Positions 27,801-34,503 of a DNA stretch of 64,000 bases are shown one piece after another (the stretch's first letter is position 1; each line of letters starts with the position of its first letter). Position numbers and translations under genes: made by a program. A model generated the notes under the pieces. That model did no database searches. It worked only from the letters and a program-made list of their open reading frames with translations, and was not told the origin of the DNA. Origin of the DNA: Hofstenia miamia (lineage: Eukaryota > Xenacoelomorpha > Acoela); contig SCFE01000003.1 in NCBI GenBank assembly GCA_004352715.1, positions 987,565-1,051,564 of the forward strand, written 5' to 3'.

Positions 27801-30295
27801 CGAAAATTCTGCAAACATAATATGGTAAAACGGAATTAACTTCAAGACACGATCTAAATCATAACATTCCATATAAATGTATAATCATGCATAGGAGAAT
27901 GGTCTCCCTTCATTAAAAGTTCTAATGATACTAATTCAACTTACTTCAACTTGTTGATTGCTGGGATCAAGAACTCGAATTTGAAGTTCTCCTTGACCGG
28001 CACCATATGTCTCCACCCTGAATTGAGCGGGCTGTCCAACGACACATCCTTTATATTCGATACCCAAACCAAAAGCGCGAGCTCTATGAGGTTTACAGAA
28101 AGGTTGCAAAGGAGCTCCATCTTTTGGTCGAGCCAATGGAAACTGCGACAGATAAGTCATCAAAGATTTTTCATCAACGTTTGGATTAATAATTTCATCT
28201 GGTTCAATGATCTAAAAATTGAGGAATGTTTATTTATTGATAATGTTAAATAATTTTTGATGTTACCTTAGCAACATCAAGCCAGTCAGCAGCAAGATCA
28301 ATGGCAGTGTTTGCGTTGTTGAAGGCATTTGTGGGCTGCCACTCATCCCAATTGGGGCACAAGCCCGGAGCCTTCGAATCAACAAGAGCGCCTAATCGAA
28401 TACCGTCATTCCAGTCTTTTGTGAAATTTCTAATTGGAGGACCGCCATAATGGTCAGTAACGTTTGCTTGCATCCAATCCAAAAGCCTAAAAAATACACA
28501 ATATATACCAAATATTACGTTGTTAAAAAATTTTATTCTTAATGTACAATAACATATTGAAGATGCATTTTAGACTAAGAAATCATTGGAATCCTGAAGT
28601 ACCTGTCTACAATCTTTTGATGTTTAAATTCACAAATCATTGGATTTCATGACAATAACTTCTAAGCATTTGAAACGCTATCAAAATAATAACTACAGAT
28701 TCGAAATAAACTATGCAAATTTTAGTATACAATGAATGCATAAAAAAATTGTGATATAAGTTGTTAACAATCGGTACCTGGCACGACCACCTGTTTTGCG
28801 AGGTGATAATTCATCCTCATCGTCCCATCGAGCGAGTGAAATGGAATAATGAAGAATCAACTTCCAAATCAAACCCAGAATCAACTTCATGTGACCTTCG
28901 TTAATATGTTGAGAATCTAAATAACAAAAACTGTTTTCTCAGAATGAACTGTATGCCTTAAAAGTATTTTAATTCAAACTTTGCGAAGCCCTAAACAATT
29001 CTCATTAACATACAATATTTAGAAGTGGACGTCATTATTTAAAGTCTATTGTAATCAAGGAAAAAATATTGTATGCAAATTTCATTAAGATCACTGATGC
29101 GTTTTGTTAGGCAGTCTGTTGGCGCAAAATCTGAGTTAATACTAAACGTTAAACTTTAAGAAAGATTAATCTGACTAGTCATTGCAACCACTTCGTTAAC
29201 GAATTAATGATCTATATAATGCAATACAATAGCATGAATTGAAAAGTTAAGCCTCATAAAAGTCATATTAAAGGCTATGTATTTTGTACACATTTCTTAA
29301 TTTATGTCAGAATAAATATGATTTCATGCAAAAATCTAAGGGATTTGTATTTTTGAACTTTAAAATTTGTTCTCAAATATTAATGCTAGAATTACCAAAA
29401 ACTATTTATTTCGACTAAAATTGATCTAGAACAAAGATAATTCAATCGAATATCTATACAAGACGCTTTGAAATATAGATGTTTTGTTCAACATATAGAC
29501 ATAATTTCACTACTAAATTTATGTGTGCATTAATTTTGAAGAAATCAATCAGGTTCTTAAAGTAAAATACATGCAATGGATTACAAACTACCACTGAATA
29601 AATGCCTTTGAAAAACAAAACTCACTTTACATCAAAAGTTCTATAAAACTATAGATAATTCCTTAGAATGATTGAAAAAATCGCAATGATTTCCTTTCTA
29701 AGAATATTAAACGCATGAAATCAACTGTATATACGGTATAGTTAGTACATTGTTTCTAAAATGAATTTATAATTACAATATGATTGAAGAGAGCCTACCT
29801 ATGTTGACAAGATCTATTTGTTCTTTTTTCAAGAATTCTAGAACGCTGGTTATGTTGCCCATGTGTTGAATGTGGATTTTAGCACGTGTAGTGATGCCTT
29901 TAATTCTTTTCTGACTTAAACTTTCTACTAAACGGGCCAATCGAATGCCGTCCTTCAAGTCTGTAGCTAAGTTCTTTATCAAGAGATTTTGATCGTTGTA
30001 AACCTAAAAACCCATTTACAATCATTCGGAATCTCATAATGTGAAAAATGATTTTTCAAAAACAATCAGATCAGTTGGCTTACCTTAAGATGTTCATTGC
30101 ACCATCTTGTGAAGGTGTTTTGCTGAATCATTTTCCAAGGCGCATTTTCGGCCAAATCACGTTCGGCCAATAGAAGTCGTTCTTCATCGTATTCTTCTTC
30201 ATCGGAATCCGGAGGAGGCTGAAACTCACTAGCAGATATGTACGAAGGCTGCTCCAAAGCCATCTTGTACTGTTCACTTGCTTGAAAATTTACTG
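163..30295 (-). CDS. FLN: filamin (actin-binding Ig-repeat crosslinker), partial: N-terminus to repeat 11
   Basis: Filamins are long cytoplasmic dimers that crosslink F-actin and anchor membrane receptors and signalling proteins to the cortex. Eighteen exons join in phase on the minus strand from the ATG at 30263-30261 and give 1320 codons in this window. Order: acidic N-terminus (residues 1-42), CH1 (about 43-155), CH2 (about 170-278), Ig repeats 1 to 10, and the start of repeat 11. The family shows in [12 protein letters not shown] and [16 protein letters not shown] (actinin-type signatures 1 and 2), and in repeated GPSEA, GDY and VPGSPF motifs. Known filamins have about 20-24 repeats, so the rod continues beyond the left edge. 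Repeats follow CH2 directly, as in classical filamin and unlike three-CH Jitterbug. The sequence is rather diverged, so a lineage-specific paralogue is possible. Family assignment is firm; orthology to Drosophila cheerio is inference. Confidence 0.95.
443..613 (-). CDS. FLN: filamin exon: middle and end of repeat 10
   Basis: Acceptor TTCTTTTTAG|TT, donor ATTCCCG|GTAAGT, phase 1 on both sides. Residues 1195-1251: [46 protein letters not shown] canonical filamin repeat. Confidence 0.95.
709..861 (-). CDS. FLN: filamin exon: end of repeat 9, start of repeat 10
   Basis: Acceptor GATTTAG|GT, donor TTATGG|GTGTGT (phase 1). Residues 1144-1194: [20 protein letters not shown], then [20 protein letters not shown]. 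The GTGTGT donor is a weaker match than its neighbours, but the phase and the protein join are right. Confidence 0.9.
939..1115 (-). CDS. FLN: filamin exon: middle of repeat 9
   Basis: Acceptor TTTGTTTAG|AA, donor GAACTTG|GTAAGT (phase 1). Residues 1085-1143: [36 protein letters not shown] and [16 protein letters not shown]. Confidence 0.94.
1116..1955 (-). other. filamin intron, 840 bp
   Basis: AT-rich, stops in all frames. I see no repeat or gene in it. Confidence 0.85.
1956..2816 (-). CDS. FLN: filamin exon: repeats 6, 7, 8 and start of 9
   Basis: The largest exon in the window, 861 nt (residues 798-1084). Acceptor CTTTGTTAAG|TT, donor ATTAACG|GTAAAC (phase 1). Repeat 6 is diverged ([32 protein letters not shown]). 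Repeat 7 is canonical ([44 protein letters not shown]). Repeat 8 contains [31 protein letters not shown] and [10 protein letters not shown]. The ATG at the left of the open frame is internal; the true exon edge is the acceptor. Confidence 0.96.
3140..3284. repeat. first copy of a segment duplicated across an N gap
   Basis: The bases from 3140 (gatagaaaatgttagtgata) to the start of the TA tract recur, apparently identically, from 3306 just after the gap. This looks like an assembly overlap that was not merged. Confidence 0.85.
3306..3487. repeat. second copy of the duplicated segment plus (TA)n
   Basis: Same sequence as 3140-3271, followed by about 50 bases of perfect (TA)n and a short tail. 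Confidence 0.85.
3937..4095 (-). CDS. FLN: filamin exon: end of repeat 5, start of repeat 6
   Basis: Acceptor TTAATTTAG|GA, donor GAACCAG|GTAATT, phase 1 on both sides. Residues 745-797: [32 protein letters not shown], then [11 protein letters not shown]. Confidence 0.94.
4169..4328 (-). CDS. FLN: filamin exon: first part of repeat 5
   Basis: Acceptor TATATTTAG|GTG, donor GAAAGTG|GTATGT (phase 1). Residues 692-744: [25 protein letters not shown] and [20 protein letters not shown]. It is missed by an ATG-based ORF scan but joins both neighbours in frame. Confidence 0.93.
4469..4920 (-). CDS. FLN: filamin exon: second half of repeat 3, repeat 4 and start of repeat 5
   Basis: Acceptor AACATTTAG|GT, donor ACTAAA|GTATGT (phase 0). 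Residues 541-691: [20 protein letters not shown] and [11 protein letters not shown] close repeat 3. [47 protein letters not shown] and INGSPY make repeat 4. The GPSEA, DNGDGSC and PGDY motifs are the standard filamin repeat marks. Confidence 0.96.
6091..6497. mobile_element. candidate miniature inverted-repeat element, CCGGTT-rich
   Basis: The left arm at 6091-6117 (CCTAGAAGCATGGGTGG...) pairs with the right arm at 6477-6497, whose reverse complement reads CTAGGCATGGTTGAACCGG. The interior repeats CAACCGG/CCGGTT motifs. No transposase. Target duplication not resolved. Confidence 0.5.
8490..8520. repeat. (TA)n microsatellite
   Basis: About 15 uninterrupted TA units. Confidence 0.95.
8690..9080 (-). 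pseudogene. mariner-like transposase, N-terminal fragment
   Basis: Minus-strand reading gives [20 protein letters not shown], a stop, then [35 protein letters not shown] and the helix-turn-helix [20 protein letters not shown]. This is the paired HTH DNA-binding half of a Tc1/mariner transposase, with the QWxxKFxxG and GRPS linker. The DDE/D catalytic half is absent and the frame carries a stop, so it cannot transpose. It is read as a decayed insertion in the filamin intron. Confidence 0.72.
9711..10094. mobile_element. hAT-like miniature element (384 bp)
   Basis: Termini are TAGAGTGATCACCGGGTCA and, inverted, CAGAGTGAACTTTGGGTCA (14 of 19 match). The flanks carry an 8-bp near-duplication, aaacaatg (9703-9710) and aaataatg (10095-10102), the length expected of hAT insertion. 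The interior has repeated CGGGTC motifs and no ORF. Confidence 0.62.
11121..11140. repeat. 20-bp perfect palindrome GGTATACGTATACGTATACC
   Basis: Self-complementary over its full length and followed by further GTATAC-like motifs to about 11220. Preceded by agggtgcgac, which resembles hAT-type termini elsewhere in the window, but no partner end was found. Confidence 0.8.
11229..11438. repeat. segment duplicated across an N gap, copy 1
   Basis: Bases from gtattgaccaat onward recur after the 22-base N gap (11439-11460) with three differences seen by eye. Confidence 0.85.
11461..11670. repeat. segment duplicated across an N gap, copy 2
   Basis: Near-identical to 11229-11438, with base differences in agctatttgc, gagtgctt and aggtggaaac. 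This is the pattern of two alleles placed in tandem. Confidence 0.85.
11919..11979. repeat. (TA)n microsatellite
   Basis: TA tract with one ACATG interruption. Confidence 0.95.
12960..13001. repeat. (TA)n microsatellite
   Basis: About 20 uninterrupted TA units. Confidence 0.95.
13337..13412. repeat. (TA)n microsatellite, interrupted
   Basis: TA tract with several TG interruptions. Confidence 0.95.
13413..15784. other. AT-rich intronic sequence with no gene seen
   Basis: No coding stretch or recognised element apart from the inverted repeat at 15144-15182. Confidence 0.7.
15144..15182. repeat. 11-bp perfect inverted repeat (hairpin)
   Basis: CACGGCCATCT (15144-15154) and AGATGGCCGTG (15172-15182) flank a 17-base loop. 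Both arms are GC-rich in an AT-rich background and are bordered by TTAA-like sequence. Confidence 0.8.
15785..15816. repeat. (TTA)n microsatellite, probable LINE tail
   Basis: Lies exactly at the 3' side of the minus-strand LINE fragment to its right, so it may be that element's (TAA)n tail. Confidence 0.8.
15826..17204 (-). mobile_element. decayed non-LTR retrotransposon, 3' part (C-terminal endonuclease-like region)
   Basis: Minus-strand reading with frame changes gives [53 protein letters not shown] and [20 protein letters not shown]. This is the C-terminal region found after the reverse transcriptase in a widespread invertebrate LINE group; the xPDIVV...DIAxP pattern resembles a PD-(D/E)xK nuclease core. 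An upstream piece ([20 protein letters not shown]) is near 17130. About 700 bases between them do not translate coherently and may be inserted or duplicated. Several stops show it is dead. Probably the same family as the fragment at 60554-61190. Confidence 0.72.
17212..17250. repeat. (ATT)n microsatellite between two LINE fragments
   Basis: Imperfect ATT repeats separating minus- and plus-strand LINE remnants. Confidence 0.85.
17253..19610 (+). mobile_element. decayed non-LTR retrotransposon (jockey/CR1-like), linker to 3' tail
   Basis: Plus-strand frames carry the reverse transcriptase blocks in order: [55 protein letters not shown] (motif A), [12 protein letters not shown] (motif B) and YADDICL (intact catalytic YADD at about 18511). 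In-frame stops follow LISI (18077), KAFP (18432) and the residue before YADD, so it is inactive. The 17253-17531 part is a pre-RT linker; the end near 19570-19610 has AATAAAG followed by an ATT-rich tail, consistent with a 3' terminus. Clade is uncertain. Confidence 0.85.
19988..20009. repeat. (TA)n running into a gap
   Basis: TA tract breaks off at the 1000-base N block; TA resumes at 21010. Confidence 0.95.
20010..21009. other. assembly gap, exactly 1000 N
   Basis: Round-number placeholder, so the true distance is unknown. Open frames spanning it are artefacts. Confidence 0.99.
21010..22607. other. AT-rich intronic sequence
   Basis: Contains short (TA)n at 21010-21032 and 21638-21669. No exon or element recognised. 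Confidence 0.7.
22608..22745 (-). CDS. FLN: filamin exon: first half of repeat 3
   Basis: Acceptor TTTTTTTAG|CT, donor GGGCCAG|GTAATA, phase 1 on both sides. Residues 495-540: [40 protein letters not shown]. It has no internal ATG-led ORF, so an ORF scan misses it. The second half of the same repeat lies 17.7 kb away at 4920. Confidence 0.92.
22746..25869 (-). other. filamin intron, 3.1 kb
   Basis: AT-rich with stops in all frames. I see no exon, repeat or RNA gene. Confidence 0.8.
25870..26008 (-). CDS. FLN: filamin exon: end of repeat 2
   Basis: Acceptor TTTTTAG|AAC, donor AAACCAG|GTTTGT (phase 1). Residues 449-494: [19 protein letters not shown] then [12 protein letters not shown], the canonical C-terminal half of a filamin repeat. 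Confidence 0.94.
26009..26421 (-). other. filamin intron, 413 bp
   Basis: AT-rich; nothing else seen. Confidence 0.85.
26422..26513 (-). CDS. FLN: filamin exon: middle of repeat 2
   Basis: Acceptor TATTTAG|GC, donor CCAAAT|GTACGT (phase 0). Residues 418-448: [20 protein letters not shown] and [10 protein letters not shown]. Both neighbours join in frame. Confidence 0.9.
26514..27380 (-). other. filamin intron, 867 bp
   Basis: AT-rich; nothing else seen. A plus-strand open frame crossing the exon edge is a shadow. Confidence 0.85.
27381..27543 (-). CDS. FLN: filamin exon: end of repeat 1, start of repeat 2
   Basis: Acceptor TTTCCTAG|GTT, donor ACTGAAG|GTAGCT (phase 1). Residues 364-417: [20 protein letters not shown] closes repeat 1, and [11 protein letters not shown] with [12 protein letters not shown] opens repeat 2. 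Confidence 0.93.
27544..27585 (-). other. 42-nt filamin intron
   Basis: Begins GTAGTA and ends TTTCCTAG. Its length is divisible by three but the last in-frame codon is TAG, so retention would truncate the protein within repeat 1. Both flanking exons join to conserved repeat sequence only if it is removed. Confidence 0.85.
27586..27663 (-). CDS. FLN: filamin exon: middle of Ig repeat 1
   Basis: A 26-codon exon (residues 338-363), acceptor TTTTTTAG|TGT, donor CACACG|GTAGTA, phase 0 on both sides. [14 protein letters not shown] is the Y-x-P-x-x-x-G-x-H/Y strand pair of a filamin repeat. It is separated from the next exon by a 42-nt intron. Confidence 0.88.
27945..28211 (-). CDS. FLN: filamin exon: end of CH2 and start of Ig repeat 1
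   Basis: Acceptor TTTTTAG|ATC, donor GTTGAA|GTAAGT (phase 0). Residues 249-337. The CH2 terminus [17 protein letters not shown] is strongly conserved. It leads into [17 protein letters not shown] and [17 protein letters not shown], the first half of repeat 1. Repeat 1 is more diverged than is usual for filamin (GLGIE where GPGIE is common). Confidence 0.94.
28267..28486 (-). CDS. FLN: filamin exon: CH2
   Basis: Acceptor TTTTTTAG|GCTTTTGG, donor GCTAAG|GTAACA (phase 0). Residues 175-248: LLDWMQANV, then [26 protein letters not shown] and [13 protein letters not shown], the CH2 signature of filamins. The DG pair and the LCPNWDEW segment are intact. Confidence 0.95.
28778..28916 (-). CDS. FLN: filamin exon: CH1 end and inter-CH linker
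   Basis: Acceptor TTATTTAG|AT, donor GCCAG|GTACCG (phase 2). Codes for residues 129-174: the CH1 C-terminal helix [19 protein letters not shown] (actinin-type signature 2), then the charged linker [14 protein letters not shown] before CH2. It is not in the six-frame list because it has no internal start of sufficient length. Confidence 0.93.
28917..29798 (-). other. filamin intron, 882 bp, inside the CH1 coding region
   Basis: AT-rich; nothing else seen. Confidence 0.85.
29799..30003 (-). CDS. FLN: filamin exon: CH1 middle
   Basis: Acceptor TTTTTAG|GTT, donor AACATAG|GTAGGC (phase 1). Residues 61-128 include the CH1 core [19 protein letters not shown] and the end of the domain [19 protein letters not shown], equivalent to the usual LxDGxxLxxLxExL and VNI positions. 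Confidence 0.93.
30084..30295 (-). CDS. FLN: filamin exon: start of the short isoform and beginning of CH1
   Basis: Acceptor TCTTTAG|CA, donor CTTAAG|GTAAGC, phase 0 at the 3' end. ATG at 30263-30261 gives residues 1-60: [14 protein letters not shown], a run of acidic residues ([10 protein letters not shown]), then ERDLAE and [13 protein letters not shown], the first helix of CH1. The 11 codons before the ATG are also open and join to the upstream exon, so this exon serves either as a first coding exon or as an internal one. Confidence 0.93.
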
Positions 30296-31407
30296 CTAAA
30301 GACAACAGCTTACACTTATTAACCCACCGCTTGTTCATTGAAACATTTATCACTCGGCGAATAATTCAAAGTCTAAGGGAAAACCAGTGCGAATTGCGTT
30401 TACAACAAGTACTTACATAACATCTGTTTTCCTCATTTTCTCGATTAATTAATAAATTTATTAGACTATAAGTATAAACTGAAACATTTTATACATGCTT
30501 CAGATTATCCATATTTGCACAAAGTTCGGAATCTGTCTAAATCGTGATTAAAAATAAATTTTTTGTTCGATTCATTGAATTATTTTAATGATGGGACCAT
30601 TAGCGGCCTCGTTATTTGTGAGGACTTGCATGTTGATTATTGGTCTTGCCTCCTACGGAGGTGCCTCTCTAGGGCTACACGAATTGTTTGCTCCTAGCCA
30701 GTTAGAAAAATTTCATTTCGGTAGAATTTTTTGAAAGCTTTCTCATAGAATAATTTTTATTAATAAATTGACTTCATATAATATGTCTTTCGCTCGTTGA
30801 TAAAAGGTATATAAAGAATCTATAGAAACTATCTCAAGCAAAGGGTCCGTGATTAACTTATCAAATTTTCAAATAGTAAGCAAATGCCGCACACCCAAGA
30901 CATTAATGATGTTAACACTACCGTAACTAACGACATTTACAAAAATGTACTAGAGGCTGTTCCACTTTTGTTTGACAGGAATATCCTTTCTCAACCTTTA
31001 ATAAATGTATTTACGTTGTCTATACTGACTTAAATAACTAATTCAACGGGTTCTGCATATGGTTTCATCGAGTACTAAATTTGAAACATGCCTCAGTCAA
31101 AAGGTTACTTTTATTTATTAGCCCGAAACAAAATAAAAAAATGTATTTCGCTTTAATTATATGTTAACTATTGTTTACATTGTAAATTAAGATTTACATG
31201 TTAGAAGCAGAATATTTTGGAAAACCACAAGGAATTTAACCAGGTGATTTTGAGTCAGGTTTTTCTAGCTCTGGTCTAGTTTTAGGCCATGACCAGCTAC
31301 AAATGTACAAAATAAATAGCTAAAAAGTTGTTTTTCCATAGAAGTTAAAGCAACCGAAGTCATTATTAAACGTATTTTTGTGTGCAATCTATGCTATGAA
31401 GGATTAC
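30296..31407 (-). other. intron upstream of the CH exon, with a plus-strand small ORF
   Basis: AT-rich except for about 150 bases from 30588 that are near 50% GC and open on the plus strand. Confidence 0.7.
30588..30734 (+). CDS. possible 48-residue small membrane protein ORF, unknown
   Basis: ATGATGG gives the second ATG a good start context. The reading ends at TGA 30732-30734. The product begins MMGPLAASLFVRTC and has a hydrophobic, glycine-rich stretch (MLIIGLASYGGASLGL) that could be one membrane segment, then a short polar tail (SQLEKFHFGRIF). The region is markedly richer in G+C than the surrounding intron, which suggests coding or a retrocopied gene. The length and single-segment layout resemble small mitochondrial or integral membrane proteins, but I recognise no family. 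It could equally be a fragment of an unrecognised element. Confidence 0.35.
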   Translation: MMGPLAASLFVRTCMLIIGLASYGGASLGLHELFAPSQLEKFHFGRIF

Positions 31408-31713
31408 CTTTTTTGTCATGCGCCTCAAATGTTGCAATTTCAGAAGAGGTAATTTGTCGTATCCCCTTTTTATTTAAATCTAGGGGTGCAGGTTTCTTAG
31501 CAGATCCTTTTCTCTCTATATCCCCAAGGGAATCCTTTCTCGTAATAACTTCAGTACTGGTTATTGTACTCATCGGTTGATCCGATGCCAATGAGCTTGT
31601 TCTTGAAGTAGTAATCACTTCACTTTTGACTACTTTACTCCACGATCCACCTCTTGTAGGCTTTTCACTGGTGGTAGCCTTTGCCAATAATTCCTTCATT
31701 TTTGGTGATAACC
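31408..31713 (-). CDS. candidate upstream filamin exon, Ser/Thr/Lys-rich
   Basis: Acceptor CTTACAG|GG and donor AAAAAAG|GTAATC bound 102 codons, phase 1 at both ends. Joined to the exon at 30295 it reads through as [15 protein letters not shown] and then the filamin ATG with no frame break. Content is low-complexity, basic and hydroxylated (MKELLAKATTSEKPTRGG, TSTEVITRKDSLGD), typical of a disordered tail. No domain is recognised. The phase match to the CH-domain exon is the main argument that it belongs to filamin. The alternative is a short isoform that starts at 30263 and skips this exon. Confidence 0.6.
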
Positions 31714-31925
31714 CTGTAAGCAAAGCACAATTTACACCTTACTCACGTAAGTTTCGTTTAGCCTATTGAAGCAAGCCTAATCTTCGAATGTAACTTCGAA
31801 AATCTATTAGGTTGTTCCAAAATTATGATTCTTAACTACAGGCGATATTTCTAAAAATATTTTAAAAATCCAAAAAAATATGTATCATGCTTTTTAAAAG
31901 TTGGCGCTTTGCAATAGGGTTAAAC

Positions 31926-32004
31926 CTTCCATTGACTCTGTAGTTGTAATTTCCGTGGTGGTCACTCTACCCGATGAATCTTTGCGAGTGAACTTCTCAG
32001 TCTT
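31926..32004 (-). CDS. candidate upstream filamin exon (Thr-rich)
   Basis: Open reading frame of 26 codons plus one base, with motifs KFTRKDSSGRVTTTEITTTE. Donor is GAAG|GTTTAA, phase 1, which matches the next exon's phase-1 acceptor. The acceptor (ACGTAG|AAG) lacks a pyrimidine tract, and the sequence just upstream is CpG-rich, so this could be a transcription-start exon rather than an internal one. In that case translation would start at an ATG near its 3' end. The wording resembles the following exon (TSTEVITRKDS), which supports coding status. Confidence 0.42.
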
Positions 32005-32040
32005 CTACGTCATGATCGCCGCGAGCCGACTTGTTAGCGC
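32001..32040. promoter_or_regulatory. CpG-richer patch, possible transcription start or 5' UTR
   Basis: About 40 bases (tcggctcgcggcgatcatga on the minus strand) are unusually GC/CpG-rich for the area and adjoin the candidate exon at 31926-32004. No TATA box or other core element can be assigned with confidence. Confidence 0.2.
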
Positions 32041-33049
32041 GAAATTGGTTGATTAAAATCAGACGAGAACAAACACTCGAATGAATGCAAACATTTGAGG
32101 CGACATCAATCAGAAAAGCGTTACATATTTAAAACTGCATCAAGTAGACTTACACAGCCAAATCTCTTTTAAATTAGGATAATTTGCATTGTGTAAAGAG
32201 AAATATTTCAAAATTAAAGTTGATTGTTTTACTGTAAATTTTTGAATACTTTATATTAGAAAATAGAGGTAGATTCTTATGCAGTTTCTCAACTTATGAA
32301 ATAAGGAAAGGTGAAGGTATTGCAATATAAACACCAACTGCATATATTATTAATATCTATAACTTGTTTGTGGTAATTGCATATGCATGCGATAAACATA
32401 TGTATGGCATTCACAATTATTTGTGCTGTCTACTGTTTATATAAAATATTTCTTTGACTTAAATTATAGATCTATTTATTTTAATCTAGACAATGTAAAC
32501 ATGTTCTGTTTTATATATGTGACAAATAAGTTGCTATTTTTTAAGAAAATAAGATTCCTGTTCTATTTCAAACACACTCATAACTTCTGCATAAACTTCG
32601 TATGATTAATTTAATATTTTCAAAATAGTCATTAACAATGTTATGAAAAGATTCAGGCAGCAGTGATGCAGATGTTTTATGTTCTAAACACATTGCCTAT
32701 AACCCAAACATCTTCTAAAAGTGCTATAATGAATATATTTTTAGACATTTGGTGATATCCACACAAGGCATTGACGTATATGTATACAGATATGCGAGAT
32801 AAAACACGAATATAAGAGAATTTTTTTAAAAAAATGCATATACGTGAACATACGATGAGTTTAAAGAGAATATCATGTATTTAAGAAGTAAGGTAAATAA
32901 AGAAAGCTGATAGTTTTCTTTTAGGATCAGCTCGAGACACTGTTTCAAGTGCAAACTAACTTAAGAGCGCTTATTTTTGACGTGAGGATTAACCAATTAC
33001 GACGCGATTACGACAATCACTGACAAAACATTCCCGCAAAAAACTCATA

Positions 33050-33064
33050 ATGGTAAATTACAAC
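33050..33064 (+). CDS. candidate 5-codon first coding exon on the plus strand
   Basis: CATAATGG is a good start context; five codons (MVNYN) run into a consensus donor GTAAGT at 33065-33070. The preceding 100 bases are less AT-rich than usual. No downstream plus-strand exon was found, so this may be chance. Confidence 0.15.
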
Positions 33065-34059
33065 GTAAGTAATTTTTCTATTACTTTTATTTTTCGGTGT
33101 TTCAAATGAATTTCATTTTTTGTATTTTTAACTACATCTATTACAAATATATAAAATAATATACGAAAAAATTCAATACATGAAAGCAATATACGAAGCA
33201 ACATCTATGAAATATACGAATATACTATATACCAAAAATCTGATATACGTCAATGGCCTGTATTCAAGGGTAATAAGCCTTAGCAAAAATATTTCAAAAT
33301 AATATTGTGGGCATAATTACTTAAAAAAGGCATTTATTTGATAATTTATTAAGCAGACTAGCCGTTTGATTATATCTATATTTCTAAGAATATAATTATT
33401 TCTAAATTTATTGATTTAAAATATGTGTGAGTGAATACATCAATCAGGGAGCGCATAGAATGCAAAATAATTTATCTGTAGAGTAATCATATCTAGCCTG
33501 CCAACTAAATAACGGCATTTCTAGCTAAATAACCTAGCAAAAATACTCTAAATTCACTTAATTTTGCAAAGTATTGTAATATGCTAAACCAAGAAATGTT
33601 GAGCACCTAATATTGAAGATGTCCATGTCAAAAGTTTCTGGATTTTGATTTCTGTGGAATATATTAATTGTGTGGATTCTCTATATTTGCATGTACATTA
33701 AACCCTTAATAAATTCATTCGTTACAACTTACCCCAAAATGACCTTTGCCCATTTCAGACATGTTTATTATTTTTATCAAATTTCTAGTAATAATAACTG
33801 TATAATGACAATTATTTTTAAAATTATTGATTAAACGTGATTCATGCGTTTCTCATTTTCAAGAAAGCACAGAAGTATGATTTAGTAATAAGATTGCTTT
33901 TCCGATGTCGCAGTAGGAAACTCTAGACATCGAATTCTTTAATTGGTTAAATTTTACGGTTGTTCAACTGTTTGAATTACTAATGTTTGTTAGAATTATA
34001 TAAACAATTTTAAATTATTGAATCACCCCAGGAACTATGCCTTAGGATTATTTACTGCT

Positions 34060-34060
34060 G

Positions 34061-34098
<38 letters not shown>

Positions 34099-34116
34099 AT
34101 ATATATATTTATATAT
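34060..34116. repeat. (TA)n microsatellite left of a miniature element
   Basis: TA tract with ACATG and TTT interruptions. Confidence 0.95.
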
Positions 34117-34117
34117 A

Positions 34118-34370
34118 CGGGTTTTGGATACAAAATTTAAAATATCTACAAGGCGCTGGATACAAAAATATATACGGGCGCAAGATATTATGGCGGAGAG
34201 CGCTGGATAGGGTTCAAAAAAAACTTTTTAAAAAAAAACATAACAAATTAGACCCGTAATGTAAAAATTTTTGGATAAAGTAAATTATTCTGGATTTTCG
34301 TCAAAAAAGGCGCTGGATACTATGGAAAATCGGAAAGTGCGCCGGGAAAAAATCCCATAGTATCTAAAGC

Positions 34371-34373
<3 letters not shown>
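34118..34373. mobile_element. candidate miniature inverted-repeat element inserted in (TA)n
   Basis: Left end CGGGTTTTGGATAC and inverted right end GGGGCTTTAGATAC agree at 11 of 14 bases. (TA)n lies on both sides, as after insertion into a TA tract. The interior repeats GGCGCTGGATAC. No ORF of note. Confidence 0.5.
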
Positions 34374-34374
<1 letters not shown>

Positions 34375-34406
<32 letters not shown>

Positions 34407-34472
34407 NNNNNNNNNNNNNNNNNNNNNNNNNNNNNNNNNNNNNNNNNNNNNNNNNNNNNNNNNNNNNNNNNN

Positions 34473-34500
<28 letters not shown>
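34375..34500. repeat. (TA)n tract interrupted by a 66-base N gap (34407-34472)
   Basis: TA units end in ATATGC before the gap and resume after it. Confidence 0.95.

Positions 34501-34503
<3 letters not shown>

Noticed and set aside
27951-28253. 100-codon plus-strand open frame
   Set aside because: Antisense of the CH2/repeat 1 exon.
163-30295. Jitterbug-type filamin with three CH domains
   Set aside because: Only two CH domains are encoded and Ig repeats follow CH2 directly, as in classical filamins.
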